The position numbers and the translations under genes are program-made. The notes under the pieces were generated by a model that saw only the letters and a list, made by a program, of their open reading frames with translations, did no database searches and was not told the DNA's origin. A DNA stretch of 64,000 bases from Streptomyces sp. GESEQ-4 (lineage in GTDB: Bacteria > Actinomycetota > Actinomycetes > Streptomycetales > Streptomycetaceae), in NCBI RefSeq assembly GCF_017948455.1, contig NZ_JAFFSU010000025.1, positions 57,696 through 121,695 on the forward strand, in the 5' to 3' direction. Position 1 is the first letter of the stretch; every line of letters begins with the position of its first letter. Shown one piece after another: positions 52,866 through 61,491 of this stretch.

Positions 52866-53414
52866 ATGACGAGTGAGCCGGAGCAGCAGTGGGGAGTGGG
52901 GACGCAGGACGCGTTCCAGCGCCTGTGGACGCCTCATCGGATGGCCTACATCCAGGGTGAGGGCAAGCCGACCGGCCCCGGTGCCGAGGACGGCTGTCCC
53001 TTCTGCTCCATCCCGGCCAAGTCGGACGAGGACGGTCTGGTCGTCAGGCGCGGCGAGCAGGTCTACGTCGTGCTCAATCTGTACCCGTACAACGGCGGGC
53101 ACCTGATGGTCGTGCCCTACCGCCATGTCGCCGACTACACGGACCTCACCGGTCCGGAGACCGTCGAGCTGGCCGCGCTGACCAAGCAGGCGATGACGGC
53201 ACTGCGGACCGCCTCCGGCGCGCACGGCTTCAACATCGGCATGAACCAGGGCTCCGTGGCCGGCGCGGGCATCGCCGCCCATCTGCACCAGCACATCGTC
53301 CCGCGCTGGGGCGGCGACACGAACTTCATGCCGGTCGTCGGCCACACCCGCGTCCTGCCCCAGCTCCTCGCCGACACCCGCAAGATGCTGGCGGAGGCCT
53401 GGCCGGCGGCCTGA
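52866..53414 (+). CDS. HIT-family nucleotide hydrolase/phosphorylase
   Basis: 182 residues. The histidine triad is HLHQH (139-143) in AAHLHQHIVPRWGG. The upstream LNLYPYNGGHLMVVPYRH block and CPFC (44-47) are typical of actinobacterial HIT proteins related to Ap4A phosphorylase. The M at 52866 is preferred to one 4 codons earlier because of the -10 box. It lies upstream of the PIM lipid genes in many actinobacteria, but here an EF-G paralogue and a membrane gene intervene. Confidence 0.93.
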   Translation: MTSEPEQQWGVGTQDAFQRLWTPHRMAYIQGEGKPTGPGAEDGCPFCSIPAKSDEDGLVVRRGEQVYVVLNLYPYNGGHLMVVPYRHVADYTDLTGPETVELAALTKQAMTALRTASGAHGFNIGMNQGSVAGAGIAAHLHQHIVPRWGGDTNFMPVVGHTRVLPQLLADTRKMLAEAWPAA

Positions 53415-53417
53415 CCC

Positions 53418-53441
53418 GCGCCCTGAAGGGGCGCGGGGCTG
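53418..53441. repeat. Dispersed GTTCCCCGCGCCCCT element, inverted copy 3
   Basis: GCGCCCTGAAGGGGCGCGGGGCTG, the reverse complement of the core seen at 22111 and 44132. Sequence to 53481 (GGGCGCGACCAGCCACGAA) continues the usual element. Confidence 0.65.
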
Positions 53442-53523
53442 TATCAATATGCGGCTCCGCCGCGTGGGCGCGACCAGCCACGAATGGACCCGCGGCCGAA
53501 ACACCGGCCTTCCAGCGGAGCGT

Positions 53524-55185
53524 TTACGCGTCGTAGAGGTCCGCCTTCCTCGGCATCGGATCCTGCACCGCCGTGCTGAGGAACGCCGACCTGTTGCCGA
53601 ACTTCTCCGTGTCCACGCCGTTCTCCTCCAGCACCTTGATCGCCGCCGAGTGCACGACGCGCAGCACCGGTGTGGCGGCGCGCAGCGCGTCGTCGGCCAT
53701 GAAGCGGTGGCGCCACGGCTGATCCGCCCACGCGTGCCGCAGGCCGAAGGGCTCGGGGAGGGTGAGGGTGCCGCCGAGCCAGTTCAGCAGGGGCGGGTAC
53801 CAGGAGATCGGGGCCCGCACCGCCAGCCGTACCACCTCGTCGCTGTCGACCAGGGGAAGCTTCACCTTGCGGGTCTCCCACGGCTTGAACGACTTGGCGA
53901 CTTCCTTGGTCGGCGCCTCTGGTTTGCTGGTGAACAGCCCGTTCACCGGGCCGAGGGCGTGGCCGGTGACCTCGATGCGCAGCGTCTGGTGCAGCACCGT
54001 CACCGTGATCAGCATGGTGATGACCAACTGCCCGTCCCAGAGCACCCATTGGACACCCAGGTAGTGCCGGTCACCGCTGCCGAACTGCTGCTTGTTGCAG
54101 ATGTCCTGTATCGCGTGGGACTTGATCTGGTAGGCGTCCACGTCGGTGCCCTCGGGACGGGACACCGCCTTGGCGTTCTCCGCGATGGGCGTGACGATCC
54201 AGTGGCGTATGGACGCCTTGGGGAAGCCGCCGGTGTTCAGCGTGTTCCGCTCCAGCATGCGCAACTGGTCGTGGATGGACCGGATGACGTCCCAGCTGCG
54301 GAACGGGTGGATCTCCCGGTCCGCGTCGGCGGGAACCAGATCCTCGGCGAGCTGCCAGGCGCCCCAGCGCGTTCCCATGCCGAGTATGCCCTTGGGCCCG
54401 GCGTAGAACACGGAGTTGGACTGCTGCTCGGCGCTGAGCTGGGCCAGGGACTGGCGCAGCTGCTCGGCCGCGGTCTCGCCGGGGCTGCTCGGCACCGCTT
54501 CCGGCACCTTCGCGCCGACGCTGCTGCCGGCCAGCAGACTGTCCCACCGCCCCCGCAGGTCCTTCGCCGTGCCCTCGCAGATCTGCTTGGCCCAGAACCA
54601 GCCGACCACCGGCATGACCACACAGGCCCGCGCATACCAGAGCCAGAAGCCGGAGAACGGCGTACGGATCAGGAAGATCACGGCGAGGGCGCCCGCCGCG
54701 ACGAGCAGCCCGGTGGCGAACGCGCCGGCCTGTTTGTCGTCCCGCTTGGCGATGATGGTGCGGAGCGTGAAGATCAGCAGCCAGACCAGGAGCCCGGGCA
54801 GGAACAGCACACCGCACACCACCATGACCAGGCTCAGCAGTCTGTCGCGGTCCTTGCGGATGTTGTTCGCGGCCAGGCAGTGCTCGACGACGACCTGCGG
54901 TTCGCTGCCGAAGGACTGGATGAGCGGCTTGCGGCCGGGGCCCAGCATGCGGTCCACCACGGCCCGCGAGAAGGCCTCACCCAGGTTGGGCCGGAAGATC
55001 TTCGCCCACTTGAGGCCTTCCTTGACGGTGGTCTGGTGCCATTCGTTGTCGGCCTTCTTGATGTCGCCGACCAGATTGTCCCGATAGGCCGCCGAGGCCA
55101 GCGCGAACGTCGCCGTCTGGTCCCCGTCGCCCGTGCGCGGCACCTGCGGACCGAAGATGTCCGCGTAGCCGCTGTCAAAGCTCAT
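53524..55185 (-). CDS. Unknown 553-residue membrane protein
   Basis: I do not recognise this family. After a soluble N-terminus (MSFDSGYADIFGPQVPRTGD) with ADNEWHQTTVKEG come hydrophobic segments near 118-145, 155-175 and 185-200. A large middle soluble region (AEQLRQSLAQLSAEQQSNSVFYAGPKGILGMG) is followed by another hydrophobic stretch (WDGQLVITMLITVTVLHQ) and a C-terminal soluble part with LPEPFGLRHAWADQPWRH. The ATG at 55185 follows a GGGGGCGGG run. It is a single-gene unit between repeats. The GPKGILGMG loop is the most distinctive feature. Confidence 0.75.
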   Translation of the reverse strand: MSFDSGYADIFGPQVPRTGDGDQTATFALASAAYRDNLVGDIKKADNEWHQTTVKEGLKWAKIFRPNLGEAFSRAVVDRMLGPGRKPLIQSFGSEPQVVVEHCLAANNIRKDRDRLLSLVMVVCGVLFLPGLLVWLLIFTLRTIIAKRDDKQAGAFATGLLVAAGALAVIFLIRTPFSGFWLWYARACVVMPVVGWFWAKQICEGTAKDLRGRWDSLLAGSSVGAKVPEAVPSSPGETAAEQLRQSLAQLSAEQQSNSVFYAGPKGILGMGTRWGAWQLAEDLVPADADREIHPFRSWDVIRSIHDQLRMLERNTLNTGGFPKASIRHWIVTPIAENAKAVSRPEGTDVDAYQIKSHAIQDICNKQQFGSGDRHYLGVQWVLWDGQLVITMLITVTVLHQTLRIEVTGHALGPVNGLFTSKPEAPTKEVAKSFKPWETRKVKLPLVDSDEVVRLAVRAPISWYPPLLNWLGGTLTLPEPFGLRHAWADQPWRHRFMADDALRAATPVLRVVHSAAIKVLEENGVDTEKFGNRSAFLSTAVQDPMPRKADLYDA

Positions 55186-55335
55186 TCCCGCCCCCGATCG
55201 CCGCGATTCTCGCTTCTGCGGCCTTCCCGACTTCCTTGCCCTGCACACCTGTTGATCAGGTCTTCAGCGTATCCGCAGGCACTGACACCCGTCGGCGGAC
55301 GGTCGAAAGCACCTCTTTTAGGCTCGTTCGCCTCC

Positions 55336-55421
55336 GGGGCGCTCCAGCCGGTGTCGAGAGTCCGACCGTGCTCAGCGCTTCGCGCCTCCGCGCGCTCGGA
55401 CTCTCGACACCGGCACGCCCC
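55336..55421. repeat. Large inverted repeat downstream of the EF-G paralogue
   Basis: A perfect 19-bp pair GCCGGTGTCGAGAGTCCGA (55347-55365) and TCGGACTCTCGACACCGGC (55396-55414). It is extended by GGGGCG (55336-55341) and CGCCCC (55416-55421), with a 30-nt spacer that itself can fold (GCGCTTCGCGC). The 299-base gap 55186-55484 holds no gene. It lies about 65 nt beyond the EF-G paralogue's stop, so termination is likely. Confidence 0.8.
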
Positions 55422-55484
55422 TGCGGCTCACTCGCGTCGCCGACGCGGAGGGGAGCGTTCCGCACAGCCTGCCGATGTCTCCAA

Positions 55485-57683
55485 CTATGAGGCGGCGCGC
55501 TCCTGTTCACGGATCCTTTCGGAGATCTGCGGCGGCATCGGCTCGTGCCGCGCGTACCGACGGTTGAAGCGCGCTGTGCCGTGCGACAGGGACCGCAGGT
55601 CGACGGCGTACCGGCCGATCTCGATCTCGGGCACCTCGGCCCGTACGAGGGTCCGCGCGCCGGTCGTCTGCTCGGTGCCCAGCACCCGGCCGCGCCGCCC
55701 CGACAGGTCGCTCATCACGGCCCCCACATAGTCGTCGCCGACCAGGACGGTCACCTCGGCCACCGGCTCCAGCAGATGGATCTTCGCGTCGGCCGCGGCC
55801 TCCCGCAGCGCCAGCGCGCCCGCCGTCTGGAACGCGGCGTCGGAGGAGTCCACGGAGTGCGCCTTGCCGTCGAGGAGCGTCACCCGGATGTCGACGAGCG
55901 GGTGTCCGGCCGCAACTCCCTTGGCGGCCTGGGCCCTTACGCCCTTCTCGACCGACGGGATGAACTGCCGCGGCACCGCACCGCCGACCACCTTGTCCAC
56001 GAACTCGATGCCCGAGCCGCCCGGCAGCGGCTCCACCTCGATCTCGCAGATCGCGTACTGCCCGTGCCCGCCGGACTGCTTCACATGCCGGCCGCGTCCG
56101 GCGGACTTGTCCGCGAACGTCTCCCGTAGGGAGACCTTGTGCCCGATCACGTCGACCTGGACGCCGTACCGGCTGCGCAGCCGCTCCAGCGCGACGTCCG
56201 CGTGCGCCTCGCCCAGGCACCACAGCACCACCTGGTGGGTGTCCTGGTTCTGCTCGAGCCGCATCGTCGGATCTTCGGCGACCAGCCGGGACAGGCCCTG
56301 CGAGAGCTTGTCCTCGTCGGCCTTGCTGTGCGCCTGGATGGCCAGCGGCAGCAGCGGGTCGGGCATCTGCCAGGGCTCCATCAGGAGCGGGTCGTCCTTG
56401 GCCGAGAGCGTGTCGCCGGTCTCCGCGCGGCTCAGCTTCGCCACGGACGCCAGGTCCCCGGCGATGCAGTGGGTGAGCGTGCGCTGCTGCTTGCCGAACG
56501 GTGCGGACAGGGCGCCGATCCGTTCGTCGACGTCGTGGTCCTCATGTCCGCGGTCGGCGAGTCCGTGCCCGGAGACATGCACGGTCGCGTCGGGGCGCAG
56601 GGTGCCGGAGAAGACGCGCACCAGGGAGACCCGGCCGACGTACGGGTCGGAGGCCGTCTTCACGACCTCCGCTACCAGCGGCCCGTCCGGGTCGCAGAGC
56701 TTGAGCTCGCGCGGCTTGCCGTCGACGGTGGTGACCCGGGGTGCCTCGCGCTCCAGGGGGGTCGGGAAGCCGCGTGTGACCAGTTCCAGCAGCTCGACCG
56801 TGCCGAGTCCCTGCCGGGCGCCGTCGGCCGCGGGGGCGGCGGCCAGGACGGGGAAGAAGACCCCGCGCGCGACGGCCCGCTCCAGGTCGTCGATCAGCGT
56901 CTTGACGTCGATGCTCTCGCCGCCGAGATACCGGTCCATGAGGGTCTCGTCCTCGCTCTCCGAGATGATCCCCTCGATCAGCCGGTTGCGGGCCTCCTCG
57001 ATCAGCGGCAGCCGCTCCGGATCCGGATCCGACTCCTTGCGCTCGCCGGTCGAGTAGTCGAACAGCTTCTGCGACAGCAGCCCGATCAGCCCGGTCACGG
57101 GCGCGTGCCCGTCGGGCGCCTGCGGACCGTGCAGCGGCAGATACAGCGGCAGTACGGCGTCGGGGTCGTCCCCGCCGAAGGCCTCCGCGCAGATCCGCGT
57201 CATCTCCTCGTAGTCGGCGCGCGCGGCCTCCAGGTGCGTGACGACGATCGCGCGGGGCATGCCGACGGCTGCGCACTCCTCCCACACCATGCGGGTCGAG
57301 CCGTCCACCCCGTCCGACGCGGAGACGACGAAAAGGGCCGCGTCCGCCGCTCGCAGACCGGCCCTCAGCTCTCCGACGAAGTCGGCGTATCCGGGGGTGT
57401 CGAGGATGTTGACCTTGATGCCGTCCCATTCGACGGGTACCAGGGAGAGCTGCACCGAACGCTGCTGCCGGTGCTCGATCTCGTCGTAGTCCGAAACGGT
57501 GCCGCCGTCCTCCACACGGCCCGCCCGGTTCACTGCCCCCGCTGTGAGTGCGAGGGCTTCCACCAACGTGGTCTTGCCCGATCCGCTGTGGCCGACCAGC
57601 ACCACATTCCGTACGGACGCGGGGTGGTCGGCCGCTGTTGCCCTGCCGGCGGCTCCGGGGTGTGCGTTCGCCTTGTCGCCCAT
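55485..57683 (-). CDS. Elongation factor G-like protein (EF-G2 type)
   Basis: 732 residues with all EF-G domains. P-loop GHSGSGKT is at 31-38 and G3 DTPG at 95-98. The G4 motif, normally NKxD, reads THLE (149-152). Domain II follows, and domains III-V carry HGQYAICEIEVEPLPGGSG and RRGRVLGTEQ. Such actinobacterial paralogues coexist with true EF-G and are not essential in the cases I know. The ATG at 57683 follows GGGAGG at 7 nt. The role could be a specialised GTPase in translation. The altered G4 makes nucleotide specificity uncertain. Confidence 0.88.
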   Translation of the reverse strand: MGDKANAHPGAAGRATAADHPASVRNVVLVGHSGSGKTTLVEALALTAGAVNRAGRVEDGGTVSDYDEIEHRQQRSVQLSLVPVEWDGIKVNILDTPGYADFVGELRAGLRAADAALFVVSASDGVDGSTRMVWEECAAVGMPRAIVVTHLEAARADYEEMTRICAEAFGGDDPDAVLPLYLPLHGPQAPDGHAPVTGLIGLLSQKLFDYSTGERKESDPDPERLPLIEEARNRLIEGIISESEDETLMDRYLGGESIDVKTLIDDLERAVARGVFFPVLAAAPAADGARQGLGTVELLELVTRGFPTPLEREAPRVTTVDGKPRELKLCDPDGPLVAEVVKTASDPYVGRVSLVRVFSGTLRPDATVHVSGHGLADRGHEDHDVDERIGALSAPFGKQQRTLTHCIAGDLASVAKLSRAETGDTLSAKDDPLLMEPWQMPDPLLPLAIQAHSKADEDKLSQGLSRLVAEDPTMRLEQNQDTHQVVLWCLGEAHADVALERLRSRYGVQVDVIGHKVSLRETFADKSAGRGRHVKQSGGHGQYAICEIEVEPLPGGSGIEFVDKVVGGAVPRQFIPSVEKGVRAQAAKGVAAGHPLVDIRVTLLDGKAHSVDSSDAAFQTAGALALREAAADAKIHLLEPVAEVTVLVGDDYVGAVMSDLSGRRGRVLGTEQTTGARTLVRAEVPEIEIGRYAVDLRSLSHGTARFNRRYARHEPMPPQISERIREQERAAS

Positions 57684-57954
57684 GGCCTTGCCTCCCGTGC
57701 ACGGTGAGGTCTCTGTGGGCGCGGACACGCGGCTCCGCGTGCGGTGGCGGCTCCGGCGACGCCCGCGGTCCTTCGAGCTTTCCACTCCCGTCACGGTGCG
57801 TCCATACGAGGGACGCGATCTGGTCGCCCGCCGTCTGTTGCGGACGGTGGCCGGTGGCGGGTGCCCGGACGTCGCCGACACGCGCGCGTGGCTACGATGG
57901 GCCAGCCGGTGGCCAGCAGGGGCCGTCCGGCGACACCGAGCCCTCGGGAAGGCC

Positions 57955-58632
57955 ATGCTGAACAAGTACGCGCGTGCATTCTTCACGCGTGTCCTCACAC
58001 CGTTCGCCGCGTTTCTCATCCGCCGCGGGGTCAGCCCCGACACGGTGACGCTCCTCGGCACCGCCGGAGTGGTCGCGGGAGCGCTGGTCTTCTACCCGAT
58101 GGGCGAGTTCTTCTGGGGCACGGTCGTGATCACGCTGTTCGTGTTCTCCGACCTCGTCGACGGCAACATGGCCCGCCAGCTCGGCCGCACCAGCCGCTGG
58201 GGCGCCTTCCTGGACTCCACGCTCGACCGGGTCGCCGACGGCGCGATCTTCGGCGGCTTCATCCTCTGGTACGCGGGGGGCGGCGACGACCTCGTCCTGT
58301 GCGCCGTCTCGATCTTCTGCCTGGCCAGCGGCCAGGTGGTGTCGTACACCAAGGCCCGCGGCGAGTCGATCGGCCTGCCGGTCGCGGTCAACGGGCTGGT
58401 CGAGCGTGCCGAGCGGCTGGTGATCTCCCTGGTCGCCGCCGGTCTCGCGGGCCTGCACGACTTCGGTGTGCCCGGCATCCAGTACCTGCTGCCGGTCGCC
58501 CTGTGGGTCGTCGCCGTCGGCAGCCTGGTCACGCTGATCCAGCGGGTCGTCACGGTCCGCCGGGAGTCGGCCGAGGCGGACGAGGCCGCCGCGCGGGAAA
58601 ATGCCTCCCAAGGTAGTGAGGCGGCGAAGTGA
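57955..58632 (+). CDS. pgsA: Phosphatidylinositol phosphate synthase (CDP-alcohol phosphatidyltransferase)
   Basis: Joins CDP-diacylglycerol to inositol phosphate, the first membrane step toward PI and PIMs. 225 residues, about six membrane helices. The CAP motif is intact: D66, D69-G70, A73-R74, G83, D87 and D91 (SDLVDGNMARQ...FLDSTLD). A GGGAAGG lies 2-3 nt before the ATG. The last codons overlap the acyltransferase start (GTGA). The adjacent acyltransferase and pimA support the inositol substrate over glycerol. Confidence 0.92.
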   Translation: MLNKYARAFFTRVLTPFAAFLIRRGVSPDTVTLLGTAGVVAGALVFYPMGEFFWGTVVITLFVFSDLVDGNMARQLGRTSRWGAFLDSTLDRVADGAIFGGFILWYAGGGDDLVLCAVSIFCLASGQVVSYTKARGESIGLPVAVNGLVERAERLVISLVAAGLAGLHDFGVPGIQYLLPVALWVVAVGSLVTLIQRVVTVRRESAEADEAAARENASQGSEAAK

Positions 58633-59546
58633 GCGCCCAGGATCGGCTGACGGACGCGCTGTACGGGATCGGCTGGGGCACGGTCAAGAAGCTCCCCGAG
58701 CCGGTCGCCGTACGACTGGGGAACACGATCGCCGACGCCGCCTGGAAGCGGCGCGGCAAGGGCGTACGGCGGCTGGAGAGCAACTACGCGCGCGTGGTGC
58801 CCGGCGCGAGCCCGGAGCGCCTCGCCGAGCTCTCGCGCGCGGGCATGCGCTCGTATCTGCGCTACTGGATGGAGTCGTTCCGGCTGCCGGCCTGGAGCGC
58901 CGAGCGCATCAGGAACGGCTTCGAGGTCAAGGGCATCCACCACCTCACGGACGGCCTCGCCGCCGGCCGCGGCGTCGTCCTGGCCCTGCCCCACCTGGGC
59001 AACTGGGACCTGGCGGGCGCCTGGGTCACCACCCAGCTGAAGACGCCCTTCACCACGGTGGCCGAGCGCCTGAAGCCCGAGACGCTGTACGACCGTTTCG
59101 TCGCCTACCGCGAAGGCCTCGGCATGGAGGTCCTACCCCACAGCGGCGGCTCCGCCTTCGGCACGCTGGCCCGGCGGCTGCGTGACGGCGGGCTGGTCTG
59201 CCTGGTCGCCGACCGTGACCTGTCCGCCTCCGGCGTCGAGGTCGAGTTCTTCGGCGACACGGCCCGGATGCCCGCCGGACCCGCACTGCTCGCCCAGCAG
59301 ACGGGCGCGCTTCTGCTGCCGGTGACGCTCTGGTACGACGGCTCGCCCGTCATGCGGGGCCGCGTGCACCCGCCGATCGAGGTACCCGAGGCAGGTACGA
59401 AGGCCGAGAAGACGTCTGTCATGACACAGGCGTTGGCGGATGCCTTCGCCGGCGGGATCGCCGACCATCCGGAGGACTGGCACATGCTGCAGCGACTGTG
59501 GCTCGCCGACCTGGAACCCCGACCGTCCGACGGGGAGCGGCCGTGA
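58629..59546 (+). CDS. Phosphatidylinositol mannoside acyltransferase (PatA-like)
   Basis: 305 residues, LpxL/HtrB-type lysophospholipid acyltransferase superfamily. The catalytic H-x4-D is H122 to D127 (ALPHLGNWDLAGAW), followed by GTLARRLRDGGLVCLVADRD. Its position between the PI phosphate synthase and PimA points to acylation of PIM mannose. The GTG start overlaps the upstream stop, and its own stop overlaps pimA. It is membrane-associated through its N-terminal helix. Confidence 0.92.
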   Translation: MSAQDRLTDALYGIGWGTVKKLPEPVAVRLGNTIADAAWKRRGKGVRRLESNYARVVPGASPERLAELSRAGMRSYLRYWMESFRLPAWSAERIRNGFEVKGIHHLTDGLAAGRGVVLALPHLGNWDLAGAWVTTQLKTPFTTVAERLKPETLYDRFVAYREGLGMEVLPHSGGSAFGTLARRLRDGGLVCLVADRDLSASGVEVEFFGDTARMPAGPALLAQQTGALLLPVTLWYDGSPVMRGRVHPPIEVPEAGTKAEKTSVMTQALADAFAGGIADHPEDWHMLQRLWLADLEPRPSDGERP

Positions 59547-60757
59547 GAATCGGCATCGTCTGCCCGTACTCCTGGGACGTGCCGGGCGGCGTCCAGTTCC
59601 ATATCCGCGACCTCGCCGAGTACTTCATCCGGCTCGGCCACGAAGTCTCCGTCCTCGCACCCGCCGACGACGACACCCCGCTCCCGCCGTACGTCGTCTC
59701 GGCGGGCCGCGCGGTCCCGGTGCCGTACAACGGCTCGGTGGCCCGGCTGAACTTCGGCTTCCTGTCGGCCGCGCGGGTACGGCGCTGGCTGCACGACGGC
59801 GCCTTCGACGTGGTTCACATCCACGAGCCGTCCTCGCCCTCGCTCGGCCTGCTCACCTGCTGGGCGGCGCAGGGCCCGATCGTCGCGACCTTCCACACCT
59901 CCAACCCGCGCTCCCGGGCGATGCTCGCCGCGTACGCGATCCTCCAGGCCGCGCTGGAGAAGATCAGCGCGCGGATCGCCGTGAGCGAGTACGCCCGCCG
60001 CACCCTCGTGGAACACCTCGGCGGCGACGCGGTGGTGATCCCGAACGGCGTGGACGTCGACTTCTTCGCCAAGGCCGAGCCCAAGCCCGAGTGGCAATCA
60101 GAAGAGGCGCGAAGCTCGGTTGAGGGTGGTGGTGGGAGACGGGCGGGCGGCACGATCGGCTTCATAGGGCGCATCGACGAGCCCCGCAAGGGCCTGCCGG
60201 TGCTGATCAAGGCGCTGCCGAAGATCCTCGCCGCCCGTCCGCAGACCCGGCTGCTGGTCGCGGGGCGCGGCGACGAGGAGGAGGCCGTGGAGAAGCTGCC
60301 CAAGGAGATGCGCTCCCGGGTCGAGTTCCTCGGCATGGTCAGCGACGAGGACAAGGCCCGTCTGCTGCGCAGCGTCGACCTGTACGTCGCCCCCAACACC
60401 GGCGGCGAGAGCTTCGGGATCATCCTGGTCGAGGCCATGTCGGCGGGAGCGCCGGTGCTCGCCTCGGACCTGGACGCCTTCGCGCAGGTACTCGACCAGG
60501 GCGCCGCGGGCGAGCTGTTCGCCAACGAGGACGCGAACGCCCTCGCCGAGCGCGCCGTACGCCTCCTCGAGGACCCCGAGCGCCGGGCCGAGCTGCGGGC
60601 ACGCGGCAGCGCCCACGTCCGGAGGTTCGACTGGTCCACGGTCGGCGCGGACATCCTGTCGGTCTACGAGACGGTGACGGACGGGACGACGGCGGTGGCG
60701 GCCGCCGACGAGCGCTCGCCGGGGTTGCGGGCGCGGCTCGGGCTGGCGCGCGACTGA
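59543..60757 (+). CDS. pimA: Phosphatidyl-myo-inositol alpha-mannosyltransferase (PimA-like, GT4)
   Basis: Transfers the first mannose from GDP-mannose to PI on the cytosolic face. 404 residues with a GT-B fold: PGGVQFHIRDLAEYFIRLGHEV near the N-terminus, GFIGRIDEPRKGLPVLIKAL at the start of the second domain, and the donor-site E-x7-E in GGESFGIILVEAMSAG. A low-complexity insert (EARSSVEGGGGRRAGG) sits between domains. The GTG at 59543 overlaps the acyltransferase stop. It closes a three-gene coupled unit. Confidence 0.92.
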   Translation: MRIGIVCPYSWDVPGGVQFHIRDLAEYFIRLGHEVSVLAPADDDTPLPPYVVSAGRAVPVPYNGSVARLNFGFLSAARVRRWLHDGAFDVVHIHEPSSPSLGLLTCWAAQGPIVATFHTSNPRSRAMLAAYAILQAALEKISARIAVSEYARRTLVEHLGGDAVVIPNGVDVDFFAKAEPKPEWQSEEARSSVEGGGGRRAGGTIGFIGRIDEPRKGLPVLIKALPKILAARPQTRLLVAGRGDEEEAVEKLPKEMRSRVEFLGMVSDEDKARLLRSVDLYVAPNTGGESFGIILVEAMSAGAPVLASDLDAFAQVLDQGAAGELFANEDANALAERAVRLLEDPERRAELRARGSAHVRRFDWSTVGADILSVYETVTDGTTAVAAADERSPGLRARLGLARD

Positions 60758-60820
60758 CCCGGCACGCGCGCGTGGGCCTGCCGGTCGGACGCTGACCACA
60801 GGTGCTCCACACAGCCCGGC

Positions 60821-60826
60821 TAACCT
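60821..60826 (+). promoter_or_regulatory. -10 element suggesting a leaderless LemA-like mRNA
   Basis: TAACCT ends 8 nt before the GTG at 60835, with no ribosome binding site. Confidence 0.4.
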
Positions 60827-60834
60827 TGCCGCCC

Positions 60835-61377
60835 GTGACCCCAACCCTCATCTGGATCCTCGTCGCCCTCGTGGTGATCGGCCTCTACCTGAGCTGGACC
60901 GCAGGCAGGCTCGACCGGCTGCACGCCCGCATCGACGCCACCCGCGCCGCGCTCGACGCCCAGCTGCTGCGCCGCGCCTCGGTGGCCCAGGAACTGGCGA
61001 CCTCCGGCGTGCTCGATCCGGCCGCCTCGATCGTCCTGTACGAGGCCGCGCATGCCGCGCGGCAGGCCGAGGAGGAGCAACGCGAGGTCGCCGAGAGCGA
61101 GTTGAGCCAGGCGCTCAGGGCCGTGTTCGCCGAGGCGCAGCAGGTGGAGGCGGTACGGGAGGCGCCCGGGGGAGAGGCGGCCACACATGAACTCACCGAG
61201 GCGGTACGCCGGGTGCCGATGGCCCGCCGCTTCCACAACGACGCCGTGGGAGCGGCCCGCAGGCTCCGGGAGCACCGCAAGGTGCGCTGGTTCCGGCTGG
61301 CCGGTCACGCGCCGTTCCCGCTGGCCTTCGAGATGGACGACGAGCCCCCGGCGGCCCTGATGGTGCGGGCCGCTTAG
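60835..61377 (+). CDS. LemA-like single-pass membrane protein
   Basis: 180 residues. One helix at about 4-20 (IWILVALVVIGLYLSWT), then a long helical region RLDRLHARIDATRAALDAQLLRRASVAQEL, and a C-terminal segment ARRFHNDAVGAARRLREHRKVRWFRLAGHAPFPLAFEMDDE. That layout, including the RF-x-NDAV and final AP-F-x-FE part, resembles LemA proteins but is divergent, so I call it LemA-like only. It lies between pimA and pdxS on the same strand. Confidence 0.75.
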   Translation: MTPTLIWILVALVVIGLYLSWTAGRLDRLHARIDATRAALDAQLLRRASVAQELATSGVLDPAASIVLYEAAHAARQAEEEQREVAESELSQALRAVFAEAQQVEAVREAPGGEAATHELTEAVRRVPMARRFHNDAVGAARRLREHRKVRWFRLAGHAPFPLAFEMDDEPPAALMVRAA

Positions 61378-61491
61378 CCGCGCCCGCACCCAAAACGATC
61401 CACCGGCTCCTCATTGGCCCTTGCTGTGGCCTGGTCCCCTCGCGTTTCCTCGGTATTCGCAGAAACCCTCTTTCACCGAGCGAGGTCACAC

